A stretch of DNA of 8,867 bases from Deltaproteobacteria bacterium RIFOXYA12_FULL_61_11 (GTDB lineage: Bacteria > Bdellovibrionota_F > JAHFAK01 > YA12-FULL-61-11): contig MGSU01000153.1 of NCBI GenBank assembly GCA_001799195.1, positions 1-8,867 on the forward strand, written 5' to 3'. The notes under the pieces are model-generated. The model saw only the letters and a list, made by a program, of their open reading frames with translations. It ran no database searches and had not been told where the DNA came from. Of this stretch, positions 1-6,262 are shown in pieces (within the stretch, counting starts at the first letter, position 1; every line of letters begins with the position of its first letter). The position numbers and the translations under genes were made by a program.

Positions 1-455
1 CGCTTTGAGGAAGAGGAAGAGCCGGAGGAACGCACCAGGATATCGACGAGGTCCTTGTCTTTCACCCCGAAGGTGCTCGCATTCCGCGGGTTGAGGTGCA
101 AATGCCGCTGGGCCAAGATCACTCCCCGGCTCAGGGTCAGGATCCCGCGAGGACCCACCAGTTGAAGCCCAGGGGTGGCCTCAAGATGTCCGCTATCCCT
201 TACCGGCGGATCGACGCCCAACCTGAGCGCATCGGTACGGGAGAGTTCAACCTGGGTTTGATCCCTGAAGGGACCTAAGATACGGACTTCTTTCAGGACG
301 CCCTTGGGTCCGCGCAACTCAACTTTCTCCTCAGCGGCGAATTGCCCCGGTTGGGACAGCGGCTTGTAGGGGGTCAACTGAGTTTGTCCGAATAGGGCAT
401 GGAAATCGCCGGCGCTAATATGCAGATGGCGGTTAGAAACGCCGATGGGTATCAT
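1..455 (-). CDS. pduL: PduL-type phosphate acyltransferase (phosphotransacylase), 3' end cut by window edge
   Basis: Phosphotransacylases of the PduL family (PTAC) interconvert acyl-CoA and acyl-phosphate. The minus strand from ATG at 455 reads 151 complete codons and then runs off the window. Two histidine motifs typical of the family are present: NRHLHIS (residues 8-14, H10 and H12) and QRHLHLNP (116-123, H118 and H120), which match the zinc-ligand motifs. Between them are the family signatures LSQPGQFA (33-40), LRGPKG (47-52), ILGPFRDQTQVELSRTDA (59-76) and PPVRDSG (83-89). An in-frame TAG lies at 486-488, and AGGGG sits about six bases before the ATG, so the start is firm. There is no N-terminal encapsulation helix, unlike microcompartment-targeted PduL, so this may be the housekeeping form that replaces Pta. 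The visible end carries a serine run (SSGSSSSS, about 143-150) where relatives usually continue with a short beta-rich tail. It lies downstream of the HAD gene on the same strand. Confidence 0.9.
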   Translation of the reverse strand, partial: MIPIGVSNRHLHISAGDFHALFGQTQLTPYKPLSQPGQFAAEEKVELRGPKGVLKEVRILGPFRDQTQVELSRTDALRLGVDPPVRDSGHLEATPGLQLVGPRGILTLSRGVILAQRHLHLNPRNASTFGVKDKDLVDILVRSSGSSSSSK

Positions 456-482
456 GTGTTCCCCTGGACCGTTGCCCGCAAC

Positions 483-512
483 GATCTAGCCGTTTCGAGT
501 GCTTGTTGTCAA
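483..512 (-). promoter_or_regulatory. possible sigma-70-type promoter for pduL
   Basis: On the minus strand a perfect TTGACA (507-512) is followed after 18 bases by TAGATC (483-488), a 3/6 match to the -10 consensus. Transcription would start about 20 bases before the ATG at 455. The -35 box also lies in a small hairpin (501-514, arms GCTTG/CAAGC). The -10 box is weak, so the call rests mainly on the -35 box, on position, and on its likeness to the promoter-like site at 1380-1407. Confidence 0.35.
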
Positions 513-570
513 GCCGCTCTCAGCGCGCACATAAGTCGGACAAGCACGTCCTGCCTCGAACCACGGGGAC

Positions 571-1191
571 TCAGCCAACCATCAGGAGGCTGTGCCGTAC
601 CAACAATTCACGCAGTTCACCAGCCCCTCGGAAGAGGTTGGCGTGAAACCCCAACCGGACCGCAACATCGACATTGGGCGGATTGTCATCGACGAAGAGG
701 GTACGGCACGGCTCCAAGGCATACCGTTGCATCAACACTGCGAACATGGCGGGATCCGGTTTCTTCACCCGTTCCTGCCCGGAAATGACCAGTCCTCGAA
801 AACGGGCCAAGAAGGGGAAGCGCGCCTGGGCAAGAGGGAATTTCTCGGCAGACCAGTTGGAGAGAGCATAGAGCGGGACGTCGGCAGTCCACAACTCTTC
901 AAGGAGGTCGACGGTCGGTTGTATGGGACCACCGAGCATTTCCGCCCAACGTTCGTCATAGGCACGTATGAGAGATGCATAACGGGGGAACTGCTTGACC
1001 AGCAGGGAAACACCCTCGGCGAACGTACGACCAGCATCTTGTTCTTCATTCCAGGCAGGAGTGCACACCGTAGTCAGGAAGAATTCCCGCTCCGTTGCAT
1101 CCTCGATCAATTTCGAAAAAAGGTAGCGGGGATTCCAATCGATCAATACGCCACCGAGGTCGAACACGACCGCAGAGATCTGGGGTTTCAC
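571..1191 (-). CDS. HAD-superfamily phosphatase (YihX-like subgroup)
   Basis: This is a haloacid-dehalogenase-fold hydrolase of 206 residues from GTG at 1191, probably a cytoplasmic small-molecule phosphatase. All four HAD motifs are visible. Motif I is FDLGGVL, with nucleophile D11 and glycine at the usual second Asp position, as in this subfamily. Motif II is ALSNWS (S111). Motif III is KKPDP (K144). Motif IV is VDDN (D168, D169). The C1-type cap segment (about 40-95) keeps the pattern WNEEQDAGR...FAEG...EMLGGPI seen in uncharacterised 'HAD family phosphatase' entries. The GTG start overlaps the stop of the upstream lipoprotein ORF by four bases (GTGA) and has GGGGAG about six bases upstream. 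An in-frame ATG at 1221 would add ten residues not typical before motif I, and is the alternative. The substrate cannot be told from sequence; sugar phosphates are plausible by analogy with YihX. Confidence 0.88.
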   Translation of the reverse strand: MKPQISAVVFDLGGVLIDWNPRYLFSKLIEDATEREFFLTTVCTPAWNEEQDAGRTFAEGVSLLVKQFPRYASLIRAYDERWAEMLGGPIQPTVDLLEELWTADVPLYALSNWSAEKFPLAQARFPFLARFRGLVISGQERVKKPDPAMFAVLMQRYALEPCRTLFVDDNPPNVDVAVRLGFHANLFRGAGELRELLVRHSLLMVG

Positions 1192-1346
1192 GGCATTCTC
1201 CCCTGTTCGTCGGGAGGGCATTCCCCTTTGTCCTTCGTATCGCAGGTCCCCTGCTCACCTTCTTGGGGCATGGTCGTGACTTGCTTCGGATTCTTTGCGC
1301 ATCCGCACAACATCGCGACCAGGAGTATGACCACCAAACACCTCAT
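1188..1346 (-). CDS. small predicted lipoprotein, 52 aa
   Basis: This short ORF falls below common length cutoffs. It starts at ATG 1346, with GAGG six bases upstream, and ends in TGA overlapping the GTG start of the HAD gene. Residues 1-15 form a short lipoprotein signal: M-R, then a hydrophobic stretch (CLVVILLVAML), then lipobox LCGC with the acylated cysteine at residue 16. The -2 cysteine is unusual for a lipobox. The mature part is about 37 residues, polar and charged, with two more cysteines (C35 and C43) and no recognisable domain. Signal peptide, ribosome site, promoter-like sequence at 1380-1407 and four-base overlap all point to a real gene. The function is unknown. It may be an envelope peptide, or mainly a leader that sets translation of the phosphatase. 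Confidence 0.68.
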   Translation of the reverse strand: MRCLVVILLVAMLCGCAKNPKQVTTMPQEGEQGTCDTKDKGECPPDEQGRMP

Positions 1347-1379
1347 CGCTTGCCTCGTCCGTCTCGAGAATACCGTTCG

Positions 1380-1407
1380 AGTCTAAGCAACCTGCGAGCG
1401 TTGTCAA
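1380..1407 (-). promoter_or_regulatory. sigma-70-type promoter for the lipoprotein-HAD operon
   Basis: The minus strand shows TTGACA (1402-1407), a 16-base spacer and TAGACT (1380-1385), matching 6/6 and 4/6 of the consensus. Transcription would start near 1373, about 27 bases before the ATG at 1346, leaving room for the GAGG ribosome site. It supports translation of the small ORF ahead of the phosphatase. Confidence 0.5.
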
Positions 1408-1473
1408 ACCATCCATGTCCCCGAGTCCCACCTCACCCCAGCGTTTCCTCTGCATCCCGAGACTTGTTCCTGG

Positions 1474-1502
1474 TTGACAGCCCCATCCTCGCCCGTCACA
1501 AT
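1474..1502 (+). promoter_or_regulatory. possible sigma-70-type promoter for the pentapeptide-DUF2804 pair
   Basis: TTGACA (1474-1479), a 17-base spacer and CACAAT (1497-1502, 4/6) stand just upstream of the pentapeptide gene and diverge from the promoter at 1380-1407. The predicted first transcribed base is about 1509, which is itself an in-frame ATG, so the mRNA would be leaderless from 1509 or have a 24-base leader to the ATG at 1533. The rest of the 186 bp between the divergent start codons (1347-1532) shows no further gene. Confidence 0.42.
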
Positions 1503-1532
1503 GCCTTGATGAGAACGTTGGCCCCCCCCTCT

Positions 1533-2180
1533 ATGACCTTTTCCCCTCTCGCCCTCCTTCGTTCGGGGGATCCAGCCTCGATCAGGAGGCATTGGAACGA
1601 GACACGGCAACGCCACCCTACCTGCCGTATCGATGTAAGTGGCGCAGACCTGGGGAGGCTGGATCTGGGTAAAGAACCAGTCGAACTCCTCGATTGTCGC
1701 GGCATTTCCCTGCGCGGGACTTTTCTCCTCCTGGCTCGTATGCAAAAGTGCGATTTCAGGGCCTCCGACCTCAGCGAGCTCGATGCCTTCAGGGCCGATC
1801 TGCGCTACTCGGACCTGCGCTATTGCAACCTCCGCGGCGCCTACCTGGGAAAAACCGACCTGCGAAATACCGACTTTAGCGGGGCGGATTTGAGCGGAGC
1901 CGATCTTCGCGAGACCGATTTACGGGGCGCCTCTCTGGTCGGAGCCATCCTCGTGGAGACGTATCTGGACGGAGCCCTCCTCAATGATGCCAATCTGAAG
2001 GATGCCGTGCTCGAACGCACCAGACTGCGTGGCTGCGACCTCACCGCGATCAAGGGTCTTGAGCCCCTCCAACTCCGCACCTGTGTTCTCGATAGCCCGG
2101 CCACGACAACGGCCAAGTCCTTGCTCACCGCTGCACCTACACACCTGGACGAGAAATCCTCGCAAGGGAATCGGTCCTGA
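1533..2180 (+). CDS. pentapeptide-repeat protein
   Basis: The product has 215 residues from ATG 1533. Residues 36-170 form about 27 consecutive pentads of the A(D/N)LXX type: from L40 every fifth residue is Leu or Phe, except V50, C55, M70 and A85, and from L90 to L170 the register is perfect. This predicts a right-handed quadrilateral beta-helix of almost seven coils. The N-terminal segment (about 16-40, WNETRQRHP...SGADL) resembles the capping segment of many bacterial pentapeptide proteins. The last 45 residues are not repeated. There is no signal peptide or membrane segment, so it is probably cytosolic. Some family members (MfpA, Qnr) mimic DNA and bind gyrase, but most have unknown roles and nothing here singles out that function. 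The start is uncertain: neither ATG 1533 nor in-frame ATG 1509 has a clear ribosome site, and a C8 run lies between them. DUF2804 follows 29 bp later. Confidence 0.85.
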   Translation: MTFSPLALLRSGDPASIRRHWNETRQRHPTCRIDVSGADLGRLDLGKEPVELLDCRGISLRGTFLLLARMQKCDFRASDLSELDAFRADLRYSDLRYCNLRGAYLGKTDLRNTDFSGADLSGADLRETDLRGASLVGAILVETYLDGALLNDANLKDAVLERTRLRGCDLTAIKGLEPLQLRTCVLDSPATTTAKSLLTAAPTHLDEKSSQGNRS

Positions 2181-2209
2181 ACCATCGCCACTGTGGAGCA
2201 ACCAATCCG

Positions 2210-3244
2210 ATGAGTACCGACCAACCCGACGTGCGCCTCATCGATGCGAAGGGTGTTCCCGGTTTCGGCCTGCACCCTCGGCCGGTCACCTCGATCAACC
2301 ACGCTGATTTCCATTCTACCCGGCCCACGGGTGGACAGTACGGCAAACTCGCCAAATGGCTGCAGTACAAACAATTCCAATTCTTTGGCGGTCTTGGGGA
2401 TGACCTGGTTTTCGGCTGTGCCCTGATCGACCTCCACTACCTCGGTGCCGCCTTCTGGTATATCCACCAACCCTCGTCAGGCCGGACCTTCGAACTGCGC
2501 AACAAGCTCCCCCTGGCGCGAGGAGTGACCTTGACCTCCTCACCGCTCGACGGTACGAGCAGCCTTCGCCGACGTGGACGAGAACTCCGCCTCGAATACC
2601 GGTCTCATCCGCGGCGCACCATGCTCGTAGGTAGCTGGGGCGAGGAATTGGCCGTCGAAGCCTGGTTCGAAGAAGGTCCAGACTTCCAGCCCTTGGTCTT
2701 GTGCACGCCGACCGGTGCCACGGGTTGGACCTACACCCAGAAAGCCGCGGGACTGCCGCTCTCGGGAACTATCCGTTGCCCACTCGGAACCTTCGACCTC
2801 GCCGCAGAGGGAGTCCACGCCGTCACTGATTTCACCGCGGGGTACCTGCGCCGGGAGACCAACTGGTGTTGGGCAAGCATCTCGGGGCGTATGCCCACGG
2901 GCAACACCCTCGGGCTCAATCTCTCCTGTGGAGTCAACGAAACCAGCTTCACCGAGAACTGTTTCTGGCTCGACGGCCGACTCGAAAAGGTCCACAGTGT
3001 CGCCTTCGAGCCCCCCGCCCTCCCCTCGGGCACGACGTGGAGAATCACTTCGAACGACGGCAAGGTCGACCTGCGCTTCCAACCGCAGTGGGCCTTTGGC
3101 GAACACCTCGACCTCTGGCTCCTGGCCAGCGCCTTCGATCAACACTTCGGCCGCTACGACGGACTGCTGCACCTCGGGGATGGCACCCGCGTGGAGGTCC
3201 GAAACCTACCGGGCTTCTTAGAAAAGCACTACGCCCGCTGGTGA
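2210..3244 (+). CDS. DUF2804 family protein
   Basis: The product has 344 residues and matches DUF2804 (PF10974) over its whole length, as judged from remembered family patterns. Diagnostic stretches are FGCALIDLHYLGAAFWYIH (68-86), the central NWCWASISGRMPTGNTLGLNL (218-238), ENCFWLDGRLEKVHSVAFE (249-267) and the C-terminal DQHFGRYDGLLHLGDGTRV (310-328) followed by LPGFLEKHYARW (333-344). The family is rich in beta strands and has no established function. No signal peptide or membrane segment is seen, so it is probably cytosolic. The start ATG has only a distant GGAG (about 12 bases upstream), which suggests translation partly dependent on the preceding pentapeptide gene. Whether the two proteins work together is not known. 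Confidence 0.87.
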   Translation: MSTDQPDVRLIDAKGVPGFGLHPRPVTSINHADFHSTRPTGGQYGKLAKWLQYKQFQFFGGLGDDLVFGCALIDLHYLGAAFWYIHQPSSGRTFELRNKLPLARGVTLTSSPLDGTSSLRRRGRELRLEYRSHPRRTMLVGSWGEELAVEAWFEEGPDFQPLVLCTPTGATGWTYTQKAAGLPLSGTIRCPLGTFDLAAEGVHAVTDFTAGYLRRETNWCWASISGRMPTGNTLGLNLSCGVNETSFTENCFWLDGRLEKVHSVAFEPPALPSGTTWRITSNDGKVDLRFQPQWAFGEHLDLWLLASAFDQHFGRYDGLLHLGDGTRVEVRNLPGFLEKHYARW

Positions 3245-3286
3245 CGCGCACCTGCCGGGTCTATTATTGCCATCACGATTGCAGTT

Positions 3287-3316
3287 GTAGGGGCACACAG
3301 CATGCCGTGCCCCTAC
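3287..3316. repeat. perfect palindromic element (REP-like) between convergent genes, possible bidirectional terminator
   Basis: Arms GTAGGGGCAC and GTGCCCCTAC are exact reverse complements of 10 bases, separated by a 10-base loop that contains GCATGC. The RNA hairpin would be strong from either strand. It lies 42 bp after the DUF2804 stop and 28 bp beyond the transporter stop, the usual place for a terminator. There is no U-run after it, so it is not a canonical intrinsic terminator. The GTAGGGGC...GCCCCTAC design is one I recognise from dispersed palindromic repeats in many bacterial genomes, so further copies are likely elsewhere in this genome. Confidence 0.7.
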
Positions 3317-3344
3317 GGGAAGGTGAGGTCATTTGATCAAAGAA

Positions 3345-4715
3345 TTAGCCCTGGGGGACGGGTGCTTCAGCGCCCTGCCCACCGGTTTTCTGCCCTGGGC
3401 TCGGAGAATGGGCTCCTCGCGCCTGCATCGTCGCCTGATGTCTTCCCAACCCAAAGGCAACTCCGGTCCAGAGCAAGGCCAGAGCCACTGCAACCAGGGC
3501 AATACCGGAGACTCCCAACCGCAGGGCTTGGAGATACTCGAACACCCAGGAAGACAGCGCATCCCCGCCTCGATAGACGAAGGTATCGAGCACGCTCTTG
3601 GCTCGATACTTTGCCAGGGGAGGCAACACGGTGAAGAGCACCTCCCGGGCCGGCCGGGTCAGCGCGAAGTTGGCCGTACGCCGTAGGACCTCGAAGCCGG
3701 CGATCACAAGCAGAGTTGGAGACAATCCGAGGACGAGGAAGCCGAGCGCGGTGAGCAGGGGCAATACGCACAGCATCGCGGTCAACCCGAAGGAAGCGAT
3801 CATCCGCCCGGTCAGGAAAACCTGGATCGCGAGGGTCAAGCCCGCGACCAAGAGGTTGATCCTCGAGAAATAGGCTAGGCGAGCCGCTCGATCGCTCAGC
3901 ACCGAAGCAACAATGTCCTGTTTCTCGAAATAGAGGAAGGTCGAGGTAAAGGTATACAAGAGCATGAAAAGGCAAATACCCAGGAGATACGGTGAACCCA
4001 GCACCTCTCGGAACCCCGCCAACGCGCTACTGCCGTTGGACTTCTTCACCGCTGAGGCCGAGTTGGGGGAGGCCACCTCCGCGGTACTGCGCAGGAGCCG
4101 ACGCAAACAGAACAGGGCCACTTCCAGAAGGATCCAGGAGAGCAACAACAGATCGACGGTCGTTGGAACGAGTCCTGCCAAGGAGGTTGTCAACCCGGAA
4201 CCGACCAATTGCCCCGAGGTCCCCCCCGCTGCAAGCAACCCGAACAGTCGCTTGCCCTGCAGCGGAGTGAAGCGATCGACCATGACCGACCAGAAGATGG
4301 AAATCGCGAACAAGTTGAAAATATTAACCCATAGATAAAAAACCCAGGTGAGGGTTGTGCCCCACTCCGGAGGCAGGAAGCGCAAACCACCATAGAAGGC
4401 CAGGATCGAGCAAGAACTGAGACGGTAGAACCAGGCAATGACCTTCCTACGAGGAAAGCGGGAGACAAACCAGGAATAGACTGGATTGAGGACCAGCATC
4501 AGCACTAAAGTCCAACGAAACAACGCCGGCAGGTGCTCGGTCCCAATCTGTAAGGCCAACTCGTCACGCAGCGGTTGGAGCACGTAATAGGCAGCGAGCA
4601 GAAAGAAGAAATACCCCCCTGCCAAGAGGACGGGGAGACCTTCAGGTTCGGTAATCCGGAAAAACGCAGCAAACCGAGGCCCCAGCGACCGAGGACTACG
4701 GTAACCGGGGTTCAT
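3345..4715 (-). CDS. TlcC/COG3202-like transporter (NTP/NDP-exchange or MFS-type), 12 TM
   Basis: This is an inner-membrane carrier of about 456 residues with roughly 12 hydrophobic segments, related to the ATP/ADP translocase group and often labelled simply 'MFS transporter'. Conserved family blocks are visible: YYVLQPLRDELAL (about 43-55), SRFPRRKV (85-92), SIFWSVMVDRF (139-149) followed by QGKRLFGLLAAGG (153-165), and RRTANFALTRPAREVLF (about 345-361) followed by KSVLDTFVYRGGDALSSW (373-390). The C-terminal tail of about 30 residues is polar and rich in Gly and Pro. The start is either ATG 4715 or GTG 4721; neither has a good ribosome site, and the upstream carboxypeptidase stop is only 25 or 19 bp away, which fits an operon with coupled translation. 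True nucleotide exchange is characterised in obligate intracellular bacteria and plastids. Free-living homologues have unknown substrates, so nucleotide transport should not be assumed. Confidence 0.82.
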   Translation of the reverse strand: MNPGYRSPRSLGPRFAAFFRITEPEGLPVLLAGGYFFFLLAAYYVLQPLRDELALQIGTEHLPALFRWTLVLMLVLNPVYSWFVSRFPRRKVIAWFYRLSSCSILAFYGGLRFLPPEWGTTLTWVFYLWVNIFNLFAISIFWSVMVDRFTPLQGKRLFGLLAAGGTSGQLVGSGLTTSLAGLVPTTVDLLLLSWILLEVALFCLRRLLRSTAEVASPNSASAVKKSNGSSALAGFREVLGSPYLLGICLFMLLYTFTSTFLYFEKQDIVASVLSDRAARLAYFSRINLLVAGLTLAIQVFLTGRMIASFGLTAMLCVLPLLTALGFLVLGLSPTLLVIAGFEVLRRTANFALTRPAREVLFTVLPPLAKYRAKSVLDTFVYRGGDALSSWVFEYLQALRLGVSGIALVAVALALLWTGVAFGLGRHQATMQARGAHSPSPGQKTGGQGAEAPVPQG

Positions 4716-4740
4716 GGTCACGGATCAGCGATAGGGGATA

Positions 4741-6153
4741 TTAGGGGTTGGGCAAGGGCTGGAGCACAATATCGCGATCCAGGCCGTGGTCTCCGAGCGT
4801 GAATTCCGCCTTGTGCTCTGCATAGCCCTTGGCTCTGAAGATGACCGTCCGAACTCCCTGCGGCAGGGGAATGGTGAAGCGGCCAAAGCGCGGTTCGCTG
4901 CGCCGGAGTTCCCCTTCCTGATAGCCGAAACCGACCACCTCGAAGTCCGCCACCAGGGGTTTTCCGGTCTGTGCATCGCGGACATGCCCGCGGAAAGCAG
5001 GACCGAGCAGCAATTCCAAGAGGTAGCGCCAGCCGGGTCTCAATCCACCGAGGATCTTCTCGCGCATGGCTTGATAGCTCGGTTGGAAGGCAGAGCCGAT
5101 CTCGGTAACGAACGCCAAGGTCCCGAGTTCGTTGAAGAACCAGTCGCGATCGAGCCCATCCACGGAATAGAGCTTGTTGCGGAAATCATACACCCCTTTG
5201 CCGTCATCCTTGGTCATAAGCCCGGCATAGGTCTTGGCCACCCCGGCCATGAACTCGGTCGCACCGGTAGGCAGCTTGGCCGTACCGCAACCATAGGGCG
5301 GATAGAGGACCACGTTGCCATAGCTGTGGTACGAGACGTTGAGGGCGAAGTGGCGGTCCCGGGCGAGGGTCATCAGCAGGCGAGCCTCGGGTTCTGAGGC
5401 GGCAGCGGGACCGCGATAGGTGTCACTGCCAGGACTGGCGCTCGAACCGTTGCAAGCGCCCCATTTAAAGGGATAGTTCCGGTTGAGGTCCACACCGAAG
5501 GTCTTGGCGTCATTGGGCCGCCGGTTCTTGCGCCACCAAGCATCGGACGTGAGCACATGGTCGAGCCCGTCGGGGTTGATCACCGGGAGGAACCAGAGCT
5601 CGAGACTATCGACGAGGCGCCGGATACCGGGATCCTTGGCATACCCCTCGAGTAGCTTCTCGGTGATATCGAGCACGGCTTCGACGGTCATGAGTTCACG
5701 TGCATGGTGCAGTCCGTTGAAGGCGACCGTCGGCTCGTCTTCCTCGAGATGAACGTTGTCGGAAATAACCAAGGCGTAGAAGGGACGTTGCCCATGGCTC
5801 GGGGGTAACCCGAGCCAACTATTCACTTCTACCACGCGGGCCAGCGTGGGATAGCGCTTCGAGAGCTCCTGCAGAACAGCGAGGACCCTGGCATTGTCCT
5901 TGTAATCGGGATCCACGCCCTCGGGTTCAACGGCAAGGGTTTCCAGTTCTATACCGAGTTGTTGCAGGTCGAACACCTGTTCGTCGTCGAGGATGACGTC
6001 TAGGCGGATCCGGTCTGGTGCCAAACCTGCCACATCCAGTTCTCCGGAAATCATTCTGATATCGTCGGGAGACACCCGCACGAGTTGTCGCCCGGCCTGG
6101 ACTTGGGTGGCCAGGAGAACAGCGAGGACGAGGACTGCACAGCGATGAGTCAC
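4741..6153 (-). CDS. secreted M14 zinc metallocarboxypeptidase
   Basis: This enzyme of 470 residues would remove C-terminal amino acids from peptides outside the cytoplasm. The signal peptide is residues 1-20 (hydrophobic core AVLVLAVLLA, probable cut after VQA). A propeptide-like part (about 21-80) precedes the peptidase domain (about 85-380). Catalytic residues are all present: zinc ligands H150 and E153 in HHARE, H276 in YHSYG, substrate-binding R208, N224-R225 in DLNRNYP, a candidate tyrosine Y329 in KLYS, and the general base E351 in VTEIGSA. Residues about 384-470 resemble the transthyretin-like CarboxypepD_reg domain (FRGHVRDAQTGKP). Substrate class (basic or hydrophobic residues) cannot be assigned safely. 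The GTG start at 6153 is chosen because a G-rich ribosome site lies four bases upstream and the signal peptide follows directly; the open frame upstream to 6477 lacks coding character. The transporter gene follows closely. Confidence 0.93.
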   Translation of the reverse strand: MTHRCAVLVLAVLLATQVQAGRQLVRVSPDDIRMISGELDVAGLAPDRIRLDVILDDEQVFDLQQLGIELETLAVEPEGVDPDYKDNARVLAVLQELSKRYPTLARVVEVNSWLGLPPSHGQRPFYALVISDNVHLEEDEPTVAFNGLHHARELMTVEAVLDITEKLLEGYAKDPGIRRLVDSLELWFLPVINPDGLDHVLTSDAWWRKNRRPNDAKTFGVDLNRNYPFKWGACNGSSASPGSDTYRGPAAASEPEARLLMTLARDRHFALNVSYHSYGNVVLYPPYGCGTAKLPTGATEFMAGVAKTYAGLMTKDDGKGVYDFRNKLYSVDGLDRDWFFNELGTLAFVTEIGSAFQPSYQAMREKILGGLRPGWRYLLELLLGPAFRGHVRDAQTGKPLVADFEVVGFGYQEGELRRSEPRFGRFTIPLPQGVRTVIFRAKGYAEHKAEFTLGDHGLDRDIVLQPLPNP

Positions 6154-6157
6154 GATA

Positions 6158-6170
6158 CCCCCCCTTTTTT
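6158..6170 (-). promoter_or_regulatory. homopolymeric A6-G7 ribosome-binding site of the carboxypeptidase gene
   Basis: Read on the minus strand, six A (6165-6170) run straight into seven G (6158-6164), four bases before the GTG start at 6153. It serves as a Shine-Dalgarno-like AAGGGGGGG and decides the start. Both tracts are homopolymers, so slippage would alter the spacing to the start codon. Confidence 0.55.
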
Positions 6171-6203
6171 GTGCTACCAGATCCCAGGTACGAACCGGGC
6201 GTC

Positions 6204-6232
6204 GTTGTACCAGATCGGTGCTGAAAAGGCAA
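6204..6232 (-). promoter_or_regulatory. possible sigma-70-type promoter for the carboxypeptidase-transporter operon
   Basis: The minus strand reads TTGCCT (6227-6232), a 17-base spacer and TACAAC (6204-6209), each matching 4/6 of the consensus. Transcription would begin near 6197 and give a leader of about 44 bases to GTG 6153. It lies in the 109 bp between divergent start codons. Confidence 0.35.
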
Positions 6233-6262
6233 TGATTGCGATGCTCCTCCGACTGCGCTAGG

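Noticed and set aside
592-1386. Open frame of 264 codons on the plus strand
   Set aside because: It lies opposite the HAD phosphatase and small lipoprotein genes, which carry complete motifs; its translation shows no family pattern. It is a shadow of the GC-rich antisense frame.
1095-1532. N-terminal extension of the pentapeptide ORF back to 1095
   Set aside because: The stretch is antisense to the HAD and lipoprotein genes and crosses both divergent promoters; its sequence is Arg/Ser/Pro-rich without domain character.
2540-3172. Minus-strand ORF of 210 codons opposite DUF2804
   Set aside because: DUF2804 is a full-length family match on the other strand; the antisense frame has no recognisable feature.
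3332-3341. 10-bp palindrome TTTGATCAAA beside the transporter stop
   Set aside because: It is short and AT-rich, with no second copy in the window and no clear role; it may be a chance match.
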